DNA of 64,000 nt from Bicyclus anynana. Lineage: Eukaryota; Arthropoda; Insecta; Lepidoptera; Nymphalidae. Position 1 is the stretch's first letter. The number at the start of each line of letters is the position of its first letter. The stretch covers positions 3,596,001 to 3,660,000 of the forward strand of contig NC_069105.1 of the NCBI RefSeq assembly GCF_947172395.1, given 5' to 3'. The position numbers were made by a program, and so were the translations under genes. This document shows, piece by piece, positions 31,993 to 42,849 of this stretch. The notes beneath the pieces were generated by a model that ran no database searches, was not told the DNA's origin, and saw only the letters and a program-made list of their open reading frames with translations.

Positions 31993-32272
31993 TGGAGCCA
32001 TCGGTTCGGAAGGCGTAGTTTCGAATCCGGTTCGGGTCCTTCAACTTTTCAATTATATGCGTTTTAAGAAATTAAATATCACATGTCTCAAACGGTAAAA
32101 GAAAAACATCGTGAAGAAACCTGCATACCTAAGTATTTTCTTAATTCTCTACCTGTGTGAAGTCTGCCAATCCGCATTTGGTCTCGTGGTGGATTAAAGC
32201 CTAACCCCTCTCATTCCGAAAGGAGACTCGTGCTCAACAGTGAGCCGAATATGGGTTGTTAATGATGATACC
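31993..32272 (+). mobile_element. SINE-B, nearly full length
   Basis: From CGGTTCGGAAGGCGTAG and B-box GTTTCGAATCCGG through ACATCGTGAAGAAACCTGCA to GGGTTGTTAATGATGATA. Only the 5'-most part of the head is lost. Confidence 0.85.
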
Positions 32273-34198
32273 ATGGGGCTTCTGCCAGTAGCATATTGCA
32301 GAGGTAGTTCGTAATTTTTAAGTTGTCCTGACGATTAATAGAACTAATTGTGTTAGCTTAATTCTCTAATAAAGCTTTTTTCTTTCTTTCTTTCATATAC
32401 ATATAAACGGAATCCTTGTTTTTTATTTCGGTGTAAAATACATGTTTCAAGAAAATCCGCGCCTTACTATGCAGTGGAGGGCCTGGGGTAGCGCAGGGAG
32501 GGGCACTGGCGCCAAGATGTCTGCAGATAGCGCTCGCGTGACTCGCTCGTTTCGGTGAACGAGCCAGTAGCCTCGTGTGATACTACCATCGATCGGTTAC
32601 TGGGTTACCGACGTTAGGCATAGCATCGCATACATAAATATTAACTGCTATTGCTCAGTGGTTAGCCCATGTCCTGGTTTGAATCCGGGGTCGTATGAAT
32701 GGATTGATTTTGTTTTTCAAAGTCAGTTTGAAGGTACCTTAAGGTCAATGTCATTAACACTAGAAGCGAACGTTCCATATTTGACCCATTTGTATATAAA
32801 TTCTTCCTGTTCTAGTTTCATTTTTACTACAGTTCGAATCATAATTTTTTCTTTCAGATGTTTAATGAAATGTGATCATGATTATTTATAAAGATTTATA
32901 CAGAAGTTAAATATCATAAATAACTGTATTCACCTCTAAGCGCGGCATAAAATCAGCTTGAAAAATTCAGTTTGCAAGAAGTATCAACAGAGTTGTTTTT
33001 TCCATTTGCTGATAATTTGCTTCGAATACTATTCATAGCTTTTTATAATAAAATGGATTTTTTTTAAATCTTTAAATTATTTTAAAATAAATACCACAAT
33101 ATACTTCAGTTAATAAAGAACAAAGTTACCTCATATTGCTGTAAATTAAATATTTTTAAATAGCAATCAAAAATGTGCCGCTTTTATCACGTTCTGGACT
33201 TAACCCTCGGTATTGGCTGAAACTTACTTACTTACACTACATAAAAGGTTACAATTTATCATCGAAGTTACTGGTTGCTTTTTTAATAAGTAAAATAATT
33301 TACGACATTTTATTATACACTACACACATAACATACACTAGCATACATACATAGATACACTGGGTCATCATAAATAAAATCATGTGTGTGTTTCATAAAA
33401 TGGGTCATCAAAAAGATGATGATGATGAGGATGAGGATTTATTTTTAAATATTGACTATAAATAAATCTTATTAAGTTACCCGATACCGGAACTCTAAAA
33501 GAGTTTACTAAAACTTTGAGCCCAGACTTAGTTGTAGAACTTTTGAGTGCTCTCAGCTTCGGTTACTTGTCTTTTACATTATCTCAAAGAAATACACGCT
33601 TGCCTCGTCGGCAGGCGAAGCACGCGCGCTCTGGTACGAAGACGGTTTTATTGGACCATCGTAAAGTGGTCTCAACATTTAACATTTTAGAATGGTGGAC
33701 CGCTTAAAATTATAAAATAAATAGTAGCTGAGAACTAGTGTTTCAATTTACTTTAATTCAAAGTTATAAAAAACTCCCAACAACTGTAAGAGAGAGACGA
33801 ACATATCTTAGCATTCCATGGATTGATGCTTTCCATTGAATTCGTACATACGGTACTATTTAACCTCCAATTAAGGATTAAATAATTCCTAAACTTTTAC
33901 TAATTTTGAAAGTACAAGTTTATTGATATATAACTCTATGGTGATCATAAAATGAAATTTGAAATCGCCCTACTCTAGAGTGACCCTGATGTAATATAGC
34001 GATGTCTCCGAAGTGGGGAATTCGAGGTAACTTCACGTCGTCAAAGTCATAGCTAGGTCACCCATTGGCCCTGACGCGTTTCACCCGTGCTTATTATAAG
34101 AATAACTAAGATGTGTACCTGTAAACCTTTAAAAACATTTCATGCAAGGAGTCACTATTCAGACTAGAATACCATATGTGTTTTTTAATGTGACCGAC
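32273..34198. other. Spacer, no gene supported
   Basis: The region includes a tRNA-like motif at about 32645-32700 (TGCTCAGTGGTTAGCCC, GGTTTGAATCC) and (GAT)n near 33415. No convincing exon. Confidence 0.4.
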
Positions 34199-34330
34199 AT
34201 TAAAATTACCCTCCAACTAGTCGGAAAAGGCTGTGTTATTAATTTGTACGACAATAGTCCAGCGGGTTGCGATCGAACCACCATCACGGCGATGAGCCCG
34301 ACCCCTTTAGCGTGTTGCTACTGAGGCATA
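34199..34330 (-). mobile_element. SINE-C, antisense
   Basis: GGCTGTGTTATTAATTTGTACG, ACAATAGTCCAGCGGGTTGC and GATCGAACCACCATCACGGC (B-box on the minus strand). Confidence 0.65.
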
Positions 34331-34556
34331 TGCAAAATGTCATTATTCAGACTAGGATACATTACATACGAGATGTCATTCAGACTGGTAAGTTGTCTGG
34401 AATATCGTGGTCTTTATTAACATACTGTTTTGGGCTGTAGAGTACGAACAAATAAGCTTGTAGAAAAAAGAGTTCTTATATCTTACAGGTCATTAGGTAA
34501 TGTTCTGTTATAGGTGCTGCCATTTAACATTAGCCCTAGCCTAGTTTGAAGGAGGA

Positions 34557-34579
34557 TACTTGCTCCCAAGGAGCAAGTA
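34557..34579. repeat. Short perfect hairpin
   Basis: TACTTGCTCC, loop CAA, GGAGCAAGTA: a 10-bp stem with a 3-nt loop. Confidence 0.6.
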
Positions 34580-34663
34580 CCCATAATTACAGGTATCGCA
34601 GAGCTTCCGAAATTTTCTATATATAAAGCCTAATACAGCACAGACTGTGACTGACACACGTCA

Positions 34664-34774
34664 GTGACCCATAAAACTGTAGTCGTCGCTGGTATGCAGC
34701 CTAAGTATGATGAGTGCTACCAACAGAGCAAGGCGCGGCGGTATGTTTTCTGGAGCTCACGGCGCTATACAGCT
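34664..34774 (-). pseudogene. Degenerate copy 1 of the GC-rich exon
   Basis: The block GCTGGTATGCAGCCTAAGTA, then AAGGCGCGGCGG and GAGCTCACGGCGC aligns with 34911-35025 of the better copy, with many changes and deletions. Confidence 0.65.
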
Positions 34775-34884
34775 CGTCACTAACCTATGAAGCTATCATC
34801 ATCGCCAGAATGGCAGCGCAGACAGAATGGAACACGGCATGTTATATGAGGCACACGGCGCTGTAAGGCATGCCCTAGCTATAA
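34775..34884 (-). pseudogene. Degenerate copy 2 of the GC-rich exon
   Basis: It starts CTCGTCACTAACCTATGAAG, matching CTCATCACTGACCTATGAAA at 34888. It ends CACACGGCGCTGTAAGGCAT and CCCTAGCT, matching 35016-35043. The middle is deleted. Confidence 0.65.
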
Positions 34885-34898
34885 AGCTCATCACTGAC

Positions 34899-35078
34899 CT
34901 ATGAAACTGTCCTCATCGCTGGCATGCAGTGCGTGCATGACGAGCGCAGCCAGCAGGGCGGGGCGCGGCGGCAGAGGGGGCGCCAGCCCGCGCAGGCTCA
35001 CGGGCGCAGCCGACCACACGGCGCCGCAGAGCATGCCCTAGCGCGCGCGCCGCATCGCCGCCAGCGGCCGCATGCACA
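34899..35078 (-). other. GC-rich exon-like block, 180 nt, stop codons in all frames
   Basis: On the minus strand a TTTTCTTCAG acceptor precedes 180 nt that end at ATAG|GTCAGT (GT at 34898-34897). The length is a multiple of three. The phase-1 frame looks the most protein-like, with the segment AAPVSLRGLAPPLPPRPALL and the end HASDEDSFIG. It has an in-frame TAG near 35040, and the same CCCTAG is kept in degenerate copy 2, so it predates the duplication and is not a sequencing error. The other two frames also stop. It may be a duplicated dead exon, a regulated stop-containing exon or a noncoding exon. I do not recognise the protein. Confidence 0.45.
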
Positions 35079-35084
35079 CTGAAG

Positions 35085-35532
35085 AAAAGAAAAACGGTTA
35101 CTGCAAATTTGTACCACATAACACCTTAACTGTAATTGCAGTGTCTGATACCCCGACAACTTGGGCAAGTCAAGACCAAAACTAGTATAAGCATCAGAAC
35201 ACCACACATCTGTAAACATACAATATTATACCCGGTATAGTTTGATAGATACGAATATATCGCGCACACATAGCTTGTAGTCTGGGTGACAACAATAAAC
35301 AGAAAAGCATTCAACGTTAAACGTGTTCTTTTAGCTCAAGCAAACTTTTGTTAGTTTCCAACGCACAGGTCAAACGTTCAACATTCGTAGGTCAAAGCAA
35401 CGTCAACAAAGTGTTCCATTTTTGGAACAATTGTATCTATTCGTATGTTTAGTACGAACAATCTATTTACCTCTCTTTATTGCATTTACCGAAGACATGA
35501 CTTTATTTTTATGGAGTCATGGATGAGTCAAA
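35085..35532. other. Spacer, no gene seen
   Basis: On the minus strand this lies upstream of the exon-like block and would be intronic. Confidence 0.35.
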
Positions 35533-35660
35533 TCATCATCAGCCTATTTTAATGACGACTCAAAGACCAAGTTTTCATACTCATAGGAAAGGGGTTTTTG
35601 AATTTGGACCCACCGCTCTACTCTAATGCAGGTTGCAGGTAGGATGAGATTGTTTAATTC
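35533..35660. repeat. Dispersed repeat (cagcctatttcaacgg type)
   Basis: ATCATCATCAGCCTATTTTA and CACCGCTCTACTCTAATGCA match the family at 21338 and 40797. Confidence 0.5.
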
Positions 35661-36728
35661 TGTATAGAAGTAAATAATATTAACCAGGACTGATATATTA
35701 ACGTTCTTTCTTCCTAACTCCGGGCTTTACCTAAAAAAATTATATCCTATTGTAAGGTATCTGTTCCAATAATGTCACATGCTGTGAATAAATTTTACAA
35801 ATCATTTTCAATCTCATGACAGTGACTAATAACTAAAGGCCAGCCTTACCACCTTCTGATAAAATGCCGAATAGTATAAACTTTAGTTTTTTAATTTCTT
35901 ACTTTTAAATAATGATAAAGTTAAAACTTGTGAACAAACTGTCTGTCACTTTACTTTTTGTTCGTCAGTACGTAAGGCAAAAGTACGAAATTGCCTGAAC
36001 GAGCTGACCAAGATATATTAAAAGGCGATGAAACCTGTTATCACCGCGTTGCAACGACTTCCGGTACGGTCGGCTTCAGTGTGCTTGTTCGAGCCGTCCA
36101 CATCTCTTGTTGTGTAATTCTTTATGGGACAGGCGGGGAGAGTGACTTGAGTGGAAAAGGGGAGTGTTTGTTAACAGTCAAAGGTACGTTTAACCCTACA
36201 CACAACCTTTACAAGTTTGTGACTTCACTCAAGGTCATTCTCTGCCATTGTTAGGGTCTTGTTTTGGTTACAGTTTGATTTGTTAATAAAGTTGTCCTGA
36301 CAAATGTTGTGAACCATAACCTTTGTTCGACATTAGTTTTCTTATTTTTGTAATCACTTCTGAGTCTGCTGAAAAACCCTAACTCTTTTCAGTTACACAA
36401 AGTATTATTCGTAAATGTTTAATTAAAATATTTATAAGGGTAAATTGCAAAGTGACAATGTTATTTGTCACAAAGCAACGAGGCCGACGCTCTAGATTCG
36501 CACAAAGACGCGTACAAAAGGACTCATTTGGTGAATGGTGAACAACCATTACACTTTTGTGCTAGTTTACGCGATGTTGACGAAAATAGGTGCTTGAGAA
36601 TAATACAGATTAGACTTTGGATTAACACGAAAACAGAGTGTGTATGTACTATGGTTAAATAAGAGAGACCTTAATGAATTAATAATCACATGATACAGAA
36701 AATAGATTACTACGGTTTTTCTAAACTT
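35661..36728. other. Spacer, no gene supported
   Basis: An 87-codon open frame at 35991-36254 has no recognisable motif or splice context and is left uncalled. Confidence 0.4.
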
Positions 36729-36824
36729 ATTATTCAAATTTATTTTCATTAATTTAAGAACAAGTTAATTATAATTTTTATTAGGTGTGAAATGACTATT
36801 GATTTATACCCTCATTTTTAATTT
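36729..36824 (-). mobile_element. MITE-C fragment
   Basis: TTAATTTAAGAACAAGTTAA and TTTATACCCTCATTTTTAAT are the reverse complement of the left-central part of the full MITE-C at 39260-39567. Confidence 0.75.
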
Positions 36825-36826
36825 GT

Positions 36827-36940
36827 GTAAACGCGAATTTCTAAGGAATAGAAACAGCGCCATCTAGTGGCACTATTGCACAACTGTTTCAATTTCATAT
36901 AAAATCGCGTGTACGTCAACGCGATAGTAACAGTATGAAA
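36827..36940. mobile_element. MITE-D, one terminus lost
   Basis: GTAAACGCGAATTT opens the copy and ACGCGATAGTAACAGTATGAAA closes it, with the internal GCCATCTAGTGG. The outer left inverted repeat is missing where it abuts MITE-C. The full copy is at 58315-58456. Confidence 0.75.
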
Positions 36941-37345
36941 ATATTGAAAACTCCCACTAGCCACACAGTACTCATCAAGAAAGGCTGTAGTATAAGTTTT
37001 AACGAATTTTGAATTTCCAATTCACCTTGGAACAACAACTCTTTGCCTCTACTCCGCGACCGGTCGTACCTGAAGCAGCATGCAAGACAAGAAACGATGA
37101 AAAGACGGTTTAATTTTTGATATTTCATGATATAATTCCACATTTTCCATTGAAGTGGTGAGTGGCAACCCTATGGATACACGTGTACACAATTAAATAT
37201 CAAAATTCCTCAATAATTGCACCCTCACCCCCACCCTGTGACAATGTCACCGCTGTCGATTAAACGTAAAGCCATACCACGTCACAAGTTCAAGGCCTTA
37301 TACTACAAACATTTGCACGCAAATAAAACTACATTTTTTAAAACT

Positions 37346-37510
37346 AGCCCCATCCCGTGACTTTGTCCGAGTGTATTCCAATTTTGCACAAATCCCGCAG
37401 GAACCATGGCTTTTTTGGGGATAAAAAGTAGTAATGTGATGCTTAAAAACTTCTACTCTCTTCCAATGTTGCATTAAATTCTGTGCAACCGATCCAGTTA
37501 TTAGCCCGAA
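37346..37510 (-). mobile_element. Helitron-like element
   Basis: CTAGCCCCATCCCGTGACTT at 37346 is an eroded hairpin end, followed by AACCATGGCTTTTTTGGGGA and TAAAAAGTAGTAATGTGATG. Confidence 0.55.
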
Positions 37511-38384
37511 CATACAGACAGACATATCATAGTTTCCCATTTAAAATCAGGTTGGTCCCTGCCATCACTTAACAATGGTGTGGATGGATAGAGGATGGTT
37601 AGTGGATTGATGGATGGACAAGCAAAACGTGTTTGTTTAAATGAACTACCAGTAATCTGTGGAACTATATTTTTTGTATAGATATAATATATGTACCTAT
37701 TATAAACTGACTCAAGACTCATCACGACAACGAGTGACATGGATGGGCTAAAAAGGGGCAGAGAGGAGGGTAAATGAGGAAACCTTGTATGAAAGTCAAT
37801 TCTTTAAATTCGAAGCGTTTTTTTTTCACGCAATCTAAGAAGTGGACGTCTTATTTTTATAATTACTTAAATTAATTAAATTAATACTTAAAGCATAAGT
37901 TGATTGAGAAAAAAATCTATTCTAGTAAAGTTAAGGTCACAGTTTAGTCATAGATATGACCGTGACATTGCATTTTCTCCTCACCTGTGACAAGATTCCA
38001 TTAGTCTGAATCGTCATTAATGCGGAGCGTTCAACAATAGTCAGCACTGAAATGAACAAGATTTGAAGAGTATAGTTGATATCACGTAAAAAGAGCACTG
38101 AGACTAAAATGTAGCTCACATTGCTGTATACCCATAGCGATGTTATGTAAGCGTAATGAAACATTACAGCTAATATCGCCGAAGGTCTTCTTAGGTCACG
38201 AAGTGGAAATCGTTTATTTGCTAGGTTCACTAGCGATTTATACATTGGTTAAGCTATTACAAATCTGATACTTACAATACCAGCAATGGTAAAACCTAAA
38301 ATCGTATTTAAAGTGCATGCATGCAAATATCCGTAAAAGATATAACACTTACTATAGATCTCAGCAAATCTTGTCATCGAGGGT
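37511..38384. other. Spacer, no gene supported
   Basis: Contains a GGAT-rich simple stretch at 37573-37620. A 102-codon minus-strand frame at 37937-38245 is hydrophobic in part but has no recognisable motif. Confidence 0.4.
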
Positions 38385-38500
38385 TGCCTGTTAGAGATTG
38401 CTTATAGCGATAAGGCCGCCTTTGCATGCAAATTTTTTGGTTTTAACTTTTCATTTGTTTTGTATTTTGTGTGTAATAAAGATTTTTTCTTCTTCTTCTT
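38385..38500 (+). mobile_element. LINE 3' tail
   Basis: GAGGGTTGCCTGTTAGAGAT, TTATAGCGATAAGGCCGCCT and AATAAAGATTTTTTC with (TTC)n form a common lepidopteran LINE 3' end carrying its own AATAAA. Confidence 0.6.
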
Positions 38501-39259
38501 AATATCACTTCGTAAAGTTGTAAAAGGATTGGTACTTAGGTACCGTAGTCACGCAGGTCTAGTTTGCATACTGGCCAAGTGTGGATTATTAGACTCCACA
38601 CACCTTTTAGAAGAATACTGTAATGCAGCCTAAGATACAAAAGAGCAAAATAATATTTGTGCTATCTTTTGTTGCGATGGGCCGAAAGTGAAAACGATAT
38701 GTAGACTAAATTGTCTCTTTATCTCAAGCCTGTCTGGTTGCTTGGTTTCATGAAATTTCATTTTGATTTGCTCTGACACGCAGTAAATTTAATAATCCGA
38801 CATTGAACCTCTGTCCTCACATTCATGTGAGTACACGAATGGTGAAGTTATAACCAGTTATGGCAGCATCTAACACGCTATAAATCTGTAAATGTTCTTT
38901 TTATGTGACACGACTTATAACAGTCGTGTTAATGGGCGACCCAGTTCTGAACTGTGCTTTTAACGTCTTGAATAAAGTAAACTAGCAGGCGCCTGTGATT
39001 TCAGTTTAAAAAGTAAAAAAATAAATAATTTTGACTGACTTTGCGAGCGCAACTAAATTATTTATTTTATATTGCTTGGAAAACTATTTATTAAATAATA
39101 AAAATAATGATTAGTTCAGAAAAGAAAAATCCATACCTAGTGTTAGTAAAAAATTCAAAATCTATATGGGTTAGTAGTACCTACATGAAAAATACTATAC
39201 TAGTACCAATGATATTAAAGTTAAAAGGGTCGTTTACTAGTACATGAAAAACCACTATA
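38501..39259. other. Spacer, no gene seen
   Basis: No recognised gene or repeat. Confidence 0.4.
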
Positions 39260-39567
39260 CTATACTAAAGCCATACTCGAGGAATATTGTTTATAAACAA
39301 ACAAAATGAGGGTATTAAAAATGAGGGTATAAATCGCTAGTTCACACCTAATAATAATTATAATTAACTTGTTCTTAAATTAATGAAAATAAATTTGATT
39401 AATAAACTTAAAATAGTTACATATAGTTAATATATTTTGAATAATATTTTATAAAAAAACAATACATAATTTTAAATGAAAAAGTTATGAAATGACATGC
39501 GTTTTCTACCCTCATTTCGAATTTGTTTGTTAGTAAACAGTACTCCTCGAGTATGGCTTTAGTATAG
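39260..39567. mobile_element. MITE-C, full copy, 308 bp
   Basis: CTATACTAAAGCCATACTCG at the left and its near-exact reverse complement at the right (CGAGTATGGCTTTAGTATAG) extend to inverted repeats of about 55 bp that include AAACAAACAA and GAGGGTA. The interior is AT-rich. TA dinucleotides at the ends would fit a Tc1/mariner-type target site. Confidence 0.85.
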
Positions 39568-39683
39568 GTATATTCAAAATATATATATCAACTGACTTAT
39601 TTATTTATATATAATATTAATTTAAAGGTACTTATAAAAATTTAATAAGCGTTAATTTCGTTGTATAATAAGTGACTAAAAAT

Positions 39684-39745
39684 TCAAATACAAAATTCAT
39701 TTATATTAGGCTTAGTTTACAAGCAAAGTGCTTGTAAACTAAGTC
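39684..39745. mobile_element. LINE tail fragment, folded
   Basis: The antisense tail AAATACAAAATTCATTTATA and TTAGTTTACAAGC is joined to the sense AGTGCTTGTAAACTAAG, giving a short inverted duplication. Confidence 0.6.
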
Positions 39746-39987
39746 AAGTCAAGAAACGTAATGTTATTTAATGATTTAATGGTGGTAAGTAAAGTCGAAA
39801 ACTTAATATTGAAGTTACATGAAATCAAGACAATTATGCACATTTGTCTGCCTCGCTAGTGCCGTAACTCTAGTATAAAATATCGTTGGTTTAATTACAG
39901 CCCCAACAATACGTACCTGTTTAATTTAATATATTTCATTAATTAGTAAAGTAGTTGCCGTTTTACCTGCCGGGTTGAGGAGGGAAC

Positions 39988-40069
39988 TATAAAATACCGC
40001 TGCGGTCGCTCGGGCGCTCATTCGTCTCCGAGAGATACGATGCGGTCGAAAGGTAGCAACAGACGTTAG
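39988..40069 (+). promoter_or_regulatory. TATA/Inr core promoter candidate with start codon
   Basis: TATAAAAT at 39988-39995 lies 32 bp before the A of TCATTCG (A at 40020), which is standard TATA-initiator spacing. The region from 39970 to 40070 is GC-rich. An ATG at 40040 gives ATGCGGTCGAAAGGTAGC, where AAAG|GTAGCA could be a donor; unspliced, it is a 9-codon frame. No downstream coding exon on the plus strand was identified, so the gene may lie outside the window or the site may be unused. Confidence 0.45.
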
Positions 40070-40157
40070 ATGATTATTATACTACTTTAAATAACTCAAG
40101 TATTTTTAACAAGGTAATAATTAAAAACAAGAAATCCCGACTGCCTAACCTGCTTGC

Positions 40158-40275
40158 ACCTACAGCCTTTCTTTATGAGTACTGTTTACCAACAAACAAA
40201 TTAAAAATGAGGATATAAATCACTAGTCATTTTACACCTACCAATAATTATAATTAACTTTAAGAACTTTATTAA
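40158..40275 (+). mobile_element. MITE-C fragment
   Basis: GTACTGTTTACCAACAAACA, AATTAAAAATGAGGATATAA and CAATAATTATAATTAACTTT match the left half of MITE-C. Confidence 0.75.
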
Positions 40276-40796
40276 CTTTTTCGGCTGATATGATAATGAT
40301 AATGAAAGATACCTAATTACATACTTGATTTTTAACTTGTTTTTAACAATGTTACAAAATATAATACAAAACACTATTAAAAATTTATAAAAACAATTCT
40401 ACCCTCCCGCTGCGATACATTTGAGTGCCCAAGCAACCGGTCAGGGCTCAGTGAGGAACCTCCTCACAATACGCGCCGTCTTAAGAATCACTGCCTTCTG
40501 TATCCGACTCTTGGCGAAAGCTTCATAAGTTGGTTGAAGGTTTTCGCTGTAAGACCATTGACTGAAACAACTATCGAAACAATAATAGTTGACTCAACAT
40601 TCTACATGGCGGTAATCTCGTGAGCAAGATCTAAGTGTTTGATACTTTTTCCTTCTCGGCTTTCACCAGATTGTCGTCATGTGAAACAAAAATATATCAA
40701 CAATTATTGCACAGCGCACCGACTGATCGACTAGCACTACACTTCGTTCCCAGTAGAGCAATGCAACATAGACTTATTATACTGTTTTACGTTTCA
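40276..40796. other. Spacer, no gene supported
   Basis: No convincing exon or repeat. Confidence 0.4.
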
Positions 40797-40930
40797 AATC
40801 ATCAGCCTATATCAACGGCCTACAACAAGGCCAGGCTTTTCTCCTTGAAGGAGAGGGGATATGGAGCTACAACCCACAAGACTGCGGGCTTAGGCCATAT
40901 TTACATCTTGCAAGTCAACAGTGTGAACTG
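40797..40930. repeat. Dispersed repeat (cagcctatttcaacgg type)
   Basis: AATCATCAGCCTATATCAAC and GGAGAGGGGATATGGAGCTA. Relatives are at 21338 and 35533. Confidence 0.55.
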
Positions 40931-41279
40931 TAACACCCTGCAATAAACGTCAACGTATCCTATAGGACGGTATAGCAGCGTGATTAAAAGGCAAAAAAAT
41001 ATATGAAAAGAGTCATAATCATAATTATGCACATGTAAAGACTTGCTATTTGCCTGCAAGTGGGTCACAGTAATTGCAGCAGCATCATTATTTCGTTCCT
41101 TTGACGCAGAGCGTGTGCGTTTATAGGTCAGCTGACGGTTAGCTTCAAAGATTAAGGGGAATGCAACGCTGAATCGCGAACAGTACGGGTTCTGAAAGAT
41201 TGAACGTTTAAATGATTTTTAATTATACTAATGGTTCTCTTATGCTACAGAAAGAACCACGAATTAGAAAATCTAGTGA

Positions 41280-41525
41280 AAGGACTGAATGAGACATGGT
41301 AAAGCCTAACGTCTTCAGTGGTCAGGGCACGTAGAGAGGATGATATAGATGGCCAAAAGTGTCGAAAAGGGAGACCTAAAATATGGATAGATTATGAAAA
41401 AGAAGACTTACAAAAAATGGAGAAAAGTTGTATTGGAAAAAAGTGAAGAAAAGGAATGAATGGAGAAAGTGGATAAGAACGACAAGAACCACAAAAGGTT
41501 GTAGCGCAGGAGTAAGTAAGTAATA
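41280..41525 (+). pseudogene. LINE ORF2 C-terminal remnant, frameshifted
   Basis: Pieces such as AGTGGTCAGGGCACGTAGAG (the 'W.GHV.R' block) and then GRPKIWIDYEKEDLQKMEKS match the 'GRPK.RW.D..K.DL' C-terminal motif of LINE polyproteins. Frames shift and stop. Confidence 0.55.
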
Positions 41526-42432
41526 GTTCTTGAAACTAAACATCTGAAACTGATAAAACTTCAACCTGTCTTGTTGTTGAGTCTTGGGATTCTTAAATAG
41601 GGTTTCGTTTGAAAGGTTAGCAGGCGAAGTAGAGACATATACTTGGAGGGCCGTTATTTATCAGAAATGAGGAGATCCGTGAAATAGCCCAAGATTCTAA
41701 CGTTGTTCACTAAGTCGAAAAGCTGAAGTAATAGTAATGAGCGGTAAGCTAATGGACTTTGGGGTCTCAAAGCCCTAGAATGCTTGATTCCAGGAAGGTA
41801 CAGTGTTGTTCAATTTCCCATTATATGAGTCCACCGCACTTTATTGATTTGTATATTTGGTAGCGAAGCTGTCAACGGCGACTTAATTGATTTGTATATT
41901 TGGTCACGCAGATACTCCGAGCATTGCTCACTCCTCACTCTGAACATTCATATGAGGCCGATAACTAGCGAACAAGTCTCAAATCCATAGAACAATTTTC
42001 GTCAAGCACTGACGAATTTTGTTGCGGAAATATGTCGCGGAGTTTCCCGAACGCTGCCCAACCGAGTTGGTCTTTGGGAGAAATAAATAACGAAGTTATT
42101 AAACAAGTAAATAGGAAGCTATAGGGAAAACTTACCTACCACACGAAACTCCATTCACGCTGTCAAAGTATCTTTCAATAAATTTTAATACAAACTAAAT
42201 TGTAACGAATGGCAGGCATTATGCAAATGGCAGGCCCTGCCGTGTTCGGGGCACTTTTAATTTATGACCGATTTCCTTTACTCTGTCTACTATATTTCTC
42301 TTCTCTTTTTTTATGAAACTCTTAAAGGTTAATAAGGAGGAAGGTGAATTAATACAGACTAAGTTGTTGCCCTTTAGAATAAAGCGGTTTCAATTTATTT
42401 TATGTATAAATAATATAAATCGAGCCGTAAGG
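41526..42432. other. Spacer with decayed LINE traces
   Basis: AATGAGGAGATCCGTGAAAT near 41668 resembles the 'RNEEIR' block also seen at 24903-25030. No intact gene. Confidence 0.4.
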
Positions 42433-42605
42433 AACTAGTCGGGATGATGGCAAGAGAGAGATTGACGCTGGCAAGTCGGGATGATGGCAAGAGACCTGAT
42501 GGATTGACGCTGGTTCACTGCTGAATAGGGCGGGCTCTAATGTGGGACACTACATGCGTTGGCACATTAGCACAATATCAGGGATATGCTTAGACCATTT
42601 AAATA
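42433..42605 (+). repeat. Repeat E, with tandem 38-bp start
   Basis: AGTCGGGATGATGGCAAGAG occurs twice in tandem (42438 and 42476). The following TGATGGATTGACGCTGGTTC and GGGCGGGCTCTAATGTGGGA recur at 51838-51950, immediately right of the BEL element. Confidence 0.75.
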
Positions 42606-42849
42606 ACAGGACCTGTCTCGCTAACCGTTACCCCTCTGGCAAAGATCAAAAATCTATGATCTAACGCGTTTATAAAAACTGTTGCTATAGAATCGATGTT
42701 TCATTTTTGTAATCGTTTTCGTCGTGTAAAGAGCTCCCTAAAAATGCAGGTTTGTGTAGTTGATAATGGCATAAAAAACGGCCATAAACTTGTAGTATAG
42801 TAAAAGATAGAGAAAGAAGCGAGTAACGTTTCACTTGTAGGTAAGTATT

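Noticed and set aside
32640..32705. Possible tRNA gene
   Set aside because: A- and B-box-like words are present, but no acceptor or anticodon stem pairs, so it is more likely a SINE relic.
35991..36254. 87-codon open frame
   Set aside because: No domain or splice evidence.
37937..38245. 102-codon minus-strand frame with hydrophobic stretches
   Set aside because: Hydrophobicity is expected from AT-rich codons. No family resemblance was seen.
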